Of a DNA stretch of 25,179 nucleotides, positions 15,586 to 21,635 are shown piece after piece (the stretch's first letter is position 1; each line of letters starts with the position of its first letter). A program made the position numbers and the translations under genes. This DNA is from an uncultured bacterium. GTDB lineage: Bacteria; Bacillota; Clostridia; Oscillospirales; Acutalibacteraceae. The stretch lies in NCBI GenBank assembly GCA_905215055.1, contig CAJMOH010000039.1, forward strand, positions 1 through 25,179, in the 5' to 3' direction. Below the pieces are notes generated by a model that had not been told where the DNA came from, searched no databases, and worked only from the letters and a program-made list of their open reading frames with translations.

Positions 15586-16521
15586 TCAATCCTGATAGTC
15601 CACGCTCCACTCGATGAAATTTCCCGTGGAGGCGTCTATCTGAAACTCGTGCTCGGTCCGGTTGCAGGTGACCTCGCCCTCGTAGATGTCCTTGCCGTCG
15701 TCCCGCTCAAACTCAATCTGCACGTCGCTGGCAGAGGCGCCAGGCACTCGGTCCAGCACCAGCTGCACCGCTTCCTCCAGGGTGATTGGCCCAGAAGAGG
15801 AGGCGGTGCTGTTCTCCTGGCCGTTTTTCCGGCCGTTGCCGCTGCCGTTCTGCTGGCCGTTGCCCAGGCCCCAGCCCTCAATGTCCTGGTCGTAGGAGAG
15901 AATCTCCCCTGTCTCCCGGTCAATGGTGTAATCGTACTCTGTGTTCCCGGCGAAGAATTCCACCTCGTACACCTGACGGCCGTCCTCGGTGTCCAGCTCC
16001 ACCCGGTGGATGGAGCACTCTGTCACCCCAGCGTGCTCCATGGCGATGCTTTCAGCCGTCGCTTCATCAATGGCGTCCTCCACGGCCTGGGCCTGGCTCT
16101 GGGCGGCGCTTTCCTCCTGCTGGGCCTGCTGAATACCGCTCTGAGTCTGGTCAATCTCCTCTTGGACGGCCTGCTCCTCCTGGGCTTGCTCATCGCCGGT
16201 CTGGCTGCTGCCGTCGTCCCCAGAGAGGGCCGCCCCGGTTTTGCCGTAGTTGTAGTTGATGATTTTCCCGTCCTTCTGAGCCACGTCGTAGGAATACTCC
16301 GTGTCCTGGGTGGTGAAATCCACCTGGTAAACCGCCCTGCCGTCCTCCATGCTGTCCTCCTTGACGGAGAAGGAAACCGTGTCCTCCTGGGACACCCCCG
16401 CATGATCCAGAGCAATGGCGGCGGCCTCCTCCTGGGTAACTCCGCCGGAGCAGCCCGCCAGCAAAGCCCCCAGCACCAGCGTCCCCGCCAGCACGGCCAG
16501 CCTGCGTCTGATTTCTTTCAT
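15586..16521 (-). CDS. Lipoprotein with three PepSY-type repeats
   Basis: A 311-residue exported lipoprotein with lipobox LAGC (Cys24). Three PepSY-like units are visible at about 28-93, 150-212 and 244-310. Each has a helix starting EEAAAIALDHAGV or similar, then a strand pair (YQVDFTTQDTEYSYDV; YEVEFFAGNTEYDYTID; YEGEVTCNRTEHEFQID) ending in a turn such as TGEIL. Gln/Glu/Ala-rich (about 100-148) and Asn/Gly/Ser-rich (about 218-243) linkers join them. PepSY modules are thought to inhibit proteases or bind envelope ligands. The frame is open upstream, but AAGGAGG 8 nt before the ATG at 16521 fixes the start. It heads the two-component operon, so it may tune or report to the kinase; that link is inference. 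Confidence 0.92.
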   Translation of the reverse strand: MKEIRRRLAVLAGTLVLGALLAGCSGGVTQEEAAAIALDHAGVSQEDTVSFSVKEDSMEDGRAVYQVDFTTQDTEYSYDVAQKDGKIINYNYGKTGAALSGDDGSSQTGDEQAQEEQAVQEEIDQTQSGIQQAQQEESAAQSQAQAVEDAIDEATAESIAMEHAGVTECSIHRVELDTEDGRQVYEVEFFAGNTEYDYTIDRETGEILSYDQDIEGWGLGNGQQNGSGNGRKNGQENSTASSSGPITLEEAVQLVLDRVPGASASDVQIEFERDDGKDIYEGEVTCNRTEHEFQIDASTGNFIEWSVDYQD

Positions 16522-16678
16522 TTCAAGTACCTCCTTCGGCCCGTTTCCTGCCTTCAGTATAGAGCGGAAACATGAGAGGAAGATTAAAAGCTTCCTCCGC
16601 CGGAAACTTTTTCTCAGGAACATCCAGCCGCCCTCCCTTCATACAATGGAACAAGTACACGAAAGGAGGCGGTTTGGT

Positions 16679-17254
16679 TTGCCCATCCGCATTTTCATCG
16701 ACCAGGGGCACAATCCCCAGGGGGCCAACGCCGGGGCCGAGGGCTTTGGCCTGCGGGAGCAGGACATCAACTACGCCGTAGGCATGGAGCTGGCCCGGCT
16801 TCTAAACAGCGATCCCCGCTTTACCGCCCGGGTTTCCCGCACCACTCCCACCGAGAGCCTGGGTACCAGCAACGCCACCAGCCTGCAGCAGCGTGTCTAT
16901 CTGGCCAACTCCTGGCCAGCGGATTACTTTGTCAGCATCCACTGCAACGCCAACACCAACCCGGCTGTCAACGGCACCGAGGTGTACGTTCACCAGCAAA
17001 ACACCCAGGCCTATTGGCTGGCCCAGCATGTGCTGAACGGTGTGGTGGACGCCGTGGGAACACGGGACAACGGCGTTCGGATCAATCCCAGCCTGTATGT
17101 GCTGCGGCGCACCGCCATGCCTGCCATTTTGGTGGAGCTGGCCTATCTGACCAACGGCGCAGACGCCCTGAAGCTGCGGGACGAACAGCCCGCCTTCGCT
17201 CAGGGCATCTACCATGGTCTTTTAAGCTATTTTGGATTTTCCAAGGAACCTTAA
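16679..17254 (+). CDS. N-acetylmuramoyl-L-alanine amidase (Amidase_3), no signal peptide
   Basis: Zinc amidase that cuts between N-acetylmuramic acid and the L-alanine of the stem peptide. The 191 residues are essentially a bare catalytic domain: FIDQGHN (His11), LREQD (Glu27), FVSIHCNAN (His88) and LVELAYLTN (catalytic Glu153). I favour the TTG at 16679: AAAGGAGG lies 9 nt upstream and the protein then begins directly at PIRIFIDQGH. An in-frame ATG at 16646 has no ribosome binding site and would add a charged, non-secretory extension. Either way there is no signal peptide or cell-wall-binding domain, unusual for a host amidase and more like a phage or spore-release enzyme. It diverges from the PepSY operon and stands alone. 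Confidence 0.9.
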   Translation: MPIRIFIDQGHNPQGANAGAEGFGLREQDINYAVGMELARLLNSDPRFTARVSRTTPTESLGTSNATSLQQRVYLANSWPADYFVSIHCNANTNPAVNGTEVYVHQQNTQAYWLAQHVLNGVVDAVGTRDNGVRINPSLYVLRRTAMPAILVELAYLTNGADALKLRDEQPAFAQGIYHGLLSYFGFSKEP

Positions 17255-17300
17255 GCCCCGTGCCTGGGGTGCAACCCCCGCCCTTGGCGCCCCTCCTTTT

Positions 17301-17927
17301 TTAAGAAGGGTAGGAGAGGACAGCGACGGAATGCCGCATGTTCTCGTGGATCTCAATGGTGTCGGTGTCGTAGCGCATCCAATGGCTGTCCAGCTCCAAA
17401 AAGTCCTCCACCGGCCCCAGCACGTCAAAGCCAAACGCGTCGGAACGGTAGTGCATGGGAATCACCACCCGGGGCTGAATGGCGTCCACAATTTCCTTGG
17501 CCTCTTTGGGGCCTACGGTAAAGTGACCGCCCACCGGCAGCATGACCGCGTCCAAATTTTGCAGCTTTTCCAGCACCTCCGGGCTGGGCATGGCTCCCAC
17601 GTCTCCGAAATGAGCCGCCCGCAGGCCTTCGGCCTCCAGCAAATGGATGATATTTGGCCCCCGCTTCTCCCCGCCGCAGTCGTCGTGGAAGGAGGGCAGC
17701 GCCGTGATGATAAAGGGATTGGCAGGGCCGTCCTGCCGCAGCGTCACTCCGGCGCGGTAGTTGTGGTCGTGATGCTCGTGGCTGCACAGCACCTGGTCAG
17801 CCACCTCCTGAATCTCCCTGCACCCGGGGACGCTGCCCGGCTCGAAGGGGTCCAGCACCAAGGCGTAGCCCTGGCACTCCACACGAAAACAAGAATGTCC
17901 CAGCCATTTGATCTGCATAGCGCTCAT
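17301..17927 (-). CDS. Metallo-beta-lactamase-fold hydrolase, UlaG-like
   Basis: Cytoplasmic metal-dependent hydrolase of the MBL superfamily, 208 residues. It opens with MQIKWLGHSCF, typical of the UlaG/UPF0173 group, and carries the metal motif HEHHDH (His50, His52, Asp54, His55). Later ligand candidates are FHDD (His80), FGDVG and PMHYRS. Relatives act on lactonised sugars, but many are uncharacterised, so the substrate is open. The ATG at 17927 has GAAAGGAAG at 9 nt; a second in-frame ATG lies three codons on. It has its own promoter downstream of the terminator at 18034-18076, so it is separable from the genes upstream. It converges with the amidase gene, 46 nt away, with no convincing terminator between. 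Confidence 0.92.
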   Translation of the reverse strand: MSAMQIKWLGHSCFRVECQGYALVLDPFEPGSVPGCREIQEVADQVLCSHEHHDHNYRAGVTLRQDGPANPFIITALPSFHDDCGGEKRGPNIIHLLEAEGLRAAHFGDVGAMPSPEVLEKLQNLDAVMLPVGGHFTVGPKEAKEIVDAIQPRVVIPMHYRSDAFGFDVLGPVEDFLELDSHWMRYDTDTIEIHENMRHSVAVLSYPS

Positions 17928-17984
17928 AAATCACATCTTCCTTTCTCGCAGCACTTCTTCCAGAATGTTTGTATATGTGGAATG

Positions 17985-18013
17985 ATTATAACACATTTTT
18001 CCCCGTTTGCCTA
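17985..18013 (-). promoter_or_regulatory. Promoter of the UlaG-like gene
   Basis: On the minus strand a perfect TATAAT (17985-17990) lies 17 bp from TAGGCA (18008-18013), immediately after the upstream terminator. Transcription would begin near 17978, about 50 nt before the start codon. Confidence 0.7.
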
Positions 18014-18033
18014 CTCTCCCCAGATTTCTTTCC

Positions 18034-18076
18034 TTAAAGAAAAGAGCGCGCTCCAGGAAAACCTGGCGGCGCGCTC
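18034..18076 (-). terminator. Strong intrinsic terminator after the small ORF
   Basis: On the minus strand GAGCGCGC pairs with GCGCGCTC, and inside it CCAGG-TTTT-CCTGG forms a second stem; the structure is followed by TTTTCTTT. It lies about 70 nt after the stop codon of the 18145-18411 gene. Confidence 0.92.
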
Positions 18077-18144
18077 AAACCTGGCGGACCCTTTTTCTCG
18101 CTTTTGTTCCCAAGCTGCTTGTTCTCCCGGCGTTTGTCTCCCGT

Positions 18145-18411
18145 TTACTGCCGTTTTTCCATCCGTTTTCCCGTGCCGGGGCAGGCCTTGGGCCGGGGAG
18201 CGCCCGGCTCCTTTCGGGGAATAGCCATGGGAGAAAGCTCCTGATAGGCCTCCAGCTGGGCAGCATTTTCCGGCGGGGACGTCATCAGGCCGGTGCACTC
18301 GTTGGCGGAGGCCACCGAAGAGGCTCCCGGCAGCAGCCCTGGAGGGAGCGGGTCGTGCTCGTGGTGATCGGCGATGTGGAGCTTCTGGACGGACCGTTCC
18401 TGCTGGTTCAT
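18145..18411 (-). CDS. Small uncharacterised protein (88 aa) with an ANECTGL segment
   Basis: I call this a real gene because the ATG at 18411 has AGAAAGGA 8-9 nt upstream, it lies 39 nt after the P-loop kinase gene, and a strong terminator follows. The 88 residues are hydrophilic, with no signal peptide or membrane helix. The N-terminal third is His/Asp-rich (HIADHHEHDPLPPG). A central segment reads SANECTGLMTSPPENAAQLEAYQELSPM in pieces (about 35-62) with the only cysteine, and the C-terminus is Pro/Lys/Arg-rich. The central segment looks like the constrained part. From memory it resembles short uncharacterised clostridial proteins, which I cannot verify. Function is unknown. Confidence 0.7.
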   Translation of the reverse strand: MNQQERSVQKLHIADHHEHDPLPPGLLPGASSVASANECTGLMTSPPENAAQLEAYQELSPMAIPRKEPGAPRPKACPGTGKRMEKRQ

Positions 18412-18450
18412 TGCAACGCATCCTTTCTGAGGTACTGGAGCTAGTTTTCC

Positions 18451-18990
18451 TCATCCCGGGCGTTCTATGCACAGGGGCTCCCCGTGGGAGAGGATCTGTT
18501 CCACGCTCTCCTCCACAGTCAGGCTGGAGTTGTCCAGCCAAAAGCCTATGCGGGGCGTTTCTCTCATAAAGCTGTCCCAAAGGGGCTCTGGAGAAAAACC
18601 CCCGTAGCCTGTTTTGTCCCGGGCCTTCTCCCGGGCCTTGACGGTCTCCAGGCCGGGGCAAAGGACCACCACCTGCACAGGGATGCCCGCTAAAAGCGAG
18701 AGCATCTCCTCCAGGGCCGGGCCATAGTAGTTATCCTGCAATACCACGGAAAAACCAGCTTCCCAATAGCCCCCCGCGGCCTGGGCCGCCAGCCGGTAGC
18801 GAAGGTGCAGCTGCCGCAGCGCCTCCTGGCTGGGCGGGTCAGCCATCTCCTCCCTGCCGGAGACGATCATCCGCCGGAACAAGTCGCCCCGCAGGTGGAC
18901 GCACCGGGGAAGCTGCTCCGACAACGCCTGGGCCGTGGTGGACTTTCCCGAAGCCATCACCCCCGTGATCAGATAAAACCGCTGCTCCAT
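18451..18990 (-). CDS. P-loop nucleotide kinase-like protein
   Basis: A 179-residue cytoplasmic P-loop protein of the small-kinase type (chloramphenicol phosphotransferase, zeta toxin and gluconate kinase relatives). Walker A is GVMASGKST (10-18). HLRGDLFRRMI (about 32-42) fits the substrate-binding Asp of these kinases. VVLCPGLETVKAREKARDKTGY in pieces (about 107-128) fits the lid with Arg residues. The ATG at 18990 has AAGGAGGG upstream. The SecF gene is 85 nt upstream, with a strong hairpin between that ends 20 nt before this ATG. No antitoxin-like partner is adjacent, so a toxin role is not supported. The substrate is unknown. Confidence 0.88.
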   Translation of the reverse strand: MEQRFYLITGVMASGKSTTAQALSEQLPRCVHLRGDLFRRMIVSGREEMADPPSQEALRQLHLRYRLAAQAAGGYWEAGFSVVLQDNYYGPALEEMLSLLAGIPVQVVVLCPGLETVKAREKARDKTGYGGFSPEPLWDSFMRETPRIGFWLDNSSLTVEESVEQILSHGEPLCIERPG

Positions 18991-19010
18991 GGCAGTCCCT
19001 CCTTATAGAT

Positions 19011-19046
19011 AAAAGAGCCGCAAGGGCTTTCCCCCGCGGCTCTTTT
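19011..19046 (-). terminator. Hairpin between secF and the kinase gene
   Basis: AAAAGAGCCGC (19011-19021) pairs perfectly over 11 bp with GCGGCTCTTTT (19036-19046). It reads as a terminator for secDF on the minus strand, but it ends right before the kinase ribosome binding site, leaving no room for a separate promoter after it. Confidence 0.75.
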
Positions 19047-19075
19047 GTTTGCATGGTAAACGGGAAGTCCCGCAG

Positions 19076-20032
19076 TTACGCCTTCTGTTTGGCGGCGTCC
19101 AGCTGCTTGCGCTTGTGAAGCTGCCACATGCAGAACAGGTTGGGGGCAATGCACTGGCTGGAGAAGCAGCCTGCCGCCACGCCCGCCATCATAGGCAGGG
19201 CAAAAGACACAACCGTCTCAATGTTGAAGATCAGCGCCACAATCAGCACAACCACCAGGGACAGGAAGGTGCACAGAGAGGTAAGCACCGTGCGGCCCAG
19301 GGTCTGGTTCATGCTCAAATTCAAAATCTCGTCATAGGAGGTCTTGGGTCCCATCTTCCGGCGGTTTTCCCGAACACGGTCGTACACCACAATGGTGGCG
19401 TTCAGGGAATAGCCCAAGATGGTCAGGATCACAGCGATGAACACATCGTCCACATCCAGGCCGCAGATGACAAATACGCTGAAGGCAATCAGCACGTCGT
19501 GCATCAGGGCGATGACAGCGGTGATGCCCGCGGCCAGGCCGCCGATCTTGCGGAAACGCAGGGCGATGTACAGCAGCAGAAATACCGCCGTGATGGCGAA
19601 GCACACCAGGCACTTCTGGAAGAACCGGGCGCCCATGCTGGCCTCCACAGAGCTGGAGGACAGCAACTCAAAGGTCAGGTCGGGATAAGCGCCTTGCAGG
19701 GTTTCCGTCACCTGAGCCTGCTCCTCGGGAGTCATGGCCTGGTTGCCGGAGAAGGAAACCGTCACCTGCTCCCCGCCGGTGGTGATGTCCTGGCTGATGG
19801 ATACCTCGCAGCTGCGGCCGGAGGCCTCGGTTACAGCGGTCTCAATGCCGCTGGCGTCGGCCTGGCCCCCCTCCACGGAGTAGAGGATCATAGAGCCGCC
19901 GGCAAACTGGATGTCCAGCTTGGGTCCAATGATGATGCTGGCCAGAATGCCCACCACCAGCAGCACAATGGAAATGGTGAAATAGATCTTTTTATTCTGG
20001 TAAAAATGGAACCGGTACGTTTTCTCACTCAT
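19076..20032 (-). CDS. secF: Protein translocase subunit SecF
   Basis: Membrane partner of SecD that uses the proton gradient to help pull proteins out of SecYEG. The 318-residue protein has one N-terminal helix (about 16-37), a periplasm-side domain (about 38-130) and five further helices. It carries the family motif GYSLNATIVVYDRVRENR in the middle of the membrane domain and the clostridial-type end FCMWQLHKRKQ. The frame is open to a TTG at 20050, but the ATG at 20032 follows GGAGG at 11 nt and is the normal start MSEK. It overlaps the secD stop by 8 nt, implying coupled translation. A hairpin terminator lies 30 nt downstream. Confidence 0.96.
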   Translation of the reverse strand: MSEKTYRFHFYQNKKIYFTISIVLLVVGILASIIIGPKLDIQFAGGSMILYSVEGGQADASGIETAVTEASGRSCEVSISQDITTGGEQVTVSFSGNQAMTPEEQAQVTETLQGAYPDLTFELLSSSSVEASMGARFFQKCLVCFAITAVFLLLYIALRFRKIGGLAAGITAVIALMHDVLIAFSVFVICGLDVDDVFIAVILTILGYSLNATIVVYDRVRENRRKMGPKTSYDEILNLSMNQTLGRTVLTSLCTFLSLVVVLIVALIFNIETVVSFALPMMAGVAAGCFSSQCIAPNLFCMWQLHKRKQLDAAKQKA

Positions 20033-21440
20033 CGCCGCGAGCACCTCCAAACAGCCATTTTTTATGCAGGCCTTTGAAGCCGGCCAGAGACAGGGTCATC
20101 AGGCGGGTAGCCGTCATGCCCATGATGAAGTTGCCGATAATGCCCACCAGCAGGGTAAAGCCAAAGGAGAAAATGGCGCCGGTGGTGGACTCGCCAAAGA
20201 TGATGGACAGAATGTTGCTGGGGCCAAACACGCCCATCAGCATCACAGCCACAATCAGGGTGGTGATGTTGCCGTCGAAGATGGCCCAGAAGCTCTCAGA
20301 GAAGCCCAGCTTCAAGGCGCCGTCCAGGGTCTTGCCGTTGCGCAGCTCTTCCCGGATGCGGCTGGCGGAGATCACGTTGGCGTCCACGCCCATGCCGATG
20401 GAGAGCACAATGCCCGCCAGGCCCGGCAGGGTGGTGGTGTAGGAATTGAGGAAGGGGAAATAACCCGAAATAGCCGCGAAGCACAGGCCCACCTGTCCGG
20501 CCAGGCTGATGACGGCCACCACGCCGGGCAGCCGGAAGATCCCAATCATCAGCACGGAAATGACTACAAAGGCGATGATGCCTGCCAGCAGCATGGCGTC
20601 CAGGGCCTGGCTGCCCAGGGTGGGCGGCATGGAGCTGTAAGAGGACACCTGCAAGGCAAAGGGCAGGGCGCCGGCCTGAATTTGGTTGGCCAGCTGGGTG
20701 GCCTCCTCGCTGGTAAAATCGCCGGTGATGGAGCATTCGCCGTTGGTGATGGCCTCCTGCACAGTGGGGGCGGAAAGCATCACGTCATCCATCCAGATGG
20801 AAATGGTGCTGCCCACCATCTCACTGGTGGCCTCGGCAAATTTTTCCGTGCCGTCCTCAGAGAGCTGCAAGGCCACCACATACTGGTACTCGCCGGTGCT
20901 CTCGTCCTGGGTCATCTGGGGGGTGGCGGACACAATGTCCGACCCTTCCAGAATCACGTTTTCCGCCGTGGTGCCGGAGGGGGTGCGGTACACAATGTTC
21001 CCGTCCTCGCCGTACTCGGTAGACTCGTATTCATTGCCCTCCCGGAAGGTCAGCTGAGCGGTAGCCGCCAGCTCGTTGATGGCCTCCTCGGGGTCGAAGT
21101 TTTCCTCATCGCTGCGCCAGGGGAACCGGACGATAATCCGGTTGTTGGTGGGGTCGGTGTAGATCTCGTAGTCGGTGATGCTGTTGGACACCATCCGGGT
21201 TTCGATGATCTCTTTGGCGGCGTTGAGCTGTTCGGTGGTTGCCTCCACCCCGTCCGCCGGGCTGAAGGTGGCCTCTACGCCGCCCCGAATGTCAATGCCC
21301 CAACGGATGTCACCGGCGCCCTTTATGTAGGTCACTTTAAAGTCGCCGTTCTGGCCGTACACGCCAAACAGAGACGTAACCACCAGGGCGACAATGAGAA
21401 GCAGCACTACAAAAAACACGGGTTTTTTCACACGCTTCAT
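20025..21440 (-). CDS. secD: Protein translocase subunit SecD
   Basis: Sec accessory membrane protein, 471 residues. It has an N-terminal helix at about 8-27 (VFFVVLLLIVALVVTSLFG), a large extracytoplasmic P1 region containing GIDIRGGVEATFSP and VSATPQMTQDE, and a membrane domain with five helices including PGLAGIVLSIGMGVDANV, whose Asp is linked to proton coupling. The frame is open further upstream, but the ATG at 21440 has GGAGGAAAG and gives the expected N-terminus. It overlaps secF by 8 nt. yajC, often beside secDF, is absent. The 195-nt gap from rpsA contains no promoter I find convincing, so transcription may continue from the ispH-rpsA unit. Confidence 0.97.
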   Translation of the reverse strand: MKRVKKPVFFVVLLLIVALVVTSLFGVYGQNGDFKVTYIKGAGDIRWGIDIRGGVEATFSPADGVEATTEQLNAAKEIIETRMVSNSITDYEIYTDPTNNRIIVRFPWRSDEENFDPEEAINELAATAQLTFREGNEYESTEYGEDGNIVYRTPSGTTAENVILEGSDIVSATPQMTQDESTGEYQYVVALQLSEDGTEKFAEATSEMVGSTISIWMDDVMLSAPTVQEAITNGECSITGDFTSEEATQLANQIQAGALPFALQVSSYSSMPPTLGSQALDAMLLAGIIAFVVISVLMIGIFRLPGVVAVISLAGQVGLCFAAISGYFPFLNSYTTTLPGLAGIVLSIGMGVDANVISASRIREELRNGKTLDGALKLGFSESFWAIFDGNITTLIVAVMLMGVFGPSNILSIIFGESTTGAIFSFGFTLLVGIIGNFIMGMTATRLMTLSLAGFKGLHKKWLFGGARGDE

Positions 21441-21635
21441 GGGTTTCTTTCCTCCAGTCGGGGCCGGCCCAAGGGGCAGCCCCATGTTTTTTAAGACCTG
21501 CACAGATGTGTATGCCAACCGGCGTACACGCAAAGCAGGGCAGCACTTGGGCGGAACTCCCCGGGCGGCCCTTTACGGCCTGGCCCGCTGGGAGCCGGTC
21601 TCCCCCTTGCTACCCCGCTTAAGTACCACAAAAAA
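21441..21635. other. Intergenic gap between ispH-rpsA and secD
   Basis: No gene is visible. It contains an imperfect hairpin, TGTGTATGCC (21507-21516) with GGCGTACACG (21521-21530), which pairs fully on the plus strand only if two G-U pairs are allowed. There is also a GGCC-rich dyad, GGCC-GTAAAG-GGCC (minus strand, near 21572-21585). Neither has a following T-run, so I do not call a terminator. Confidence 0.4.

Noticed and set aside
14884..16575. Long plus-strand open frame across the regulator and PepSY genes
   Set aside because: Antisense to two strongly supported genes; no start signal.
17255..17300. Short GGGG/CCCC inverted repeats between the amidase and UlaG-like genes
   Set aside because: The stems are only 4 bp; the nearby T-run is not placed directly after a convincing stem on either strand.
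18451..18990. P-loop kinase as a zeta-type toxin
   Set aside because: No adjacent antitoxin-like gene; the neighbour at 18145-18411 lies downstream and does not look like an epsilon antitoxin.
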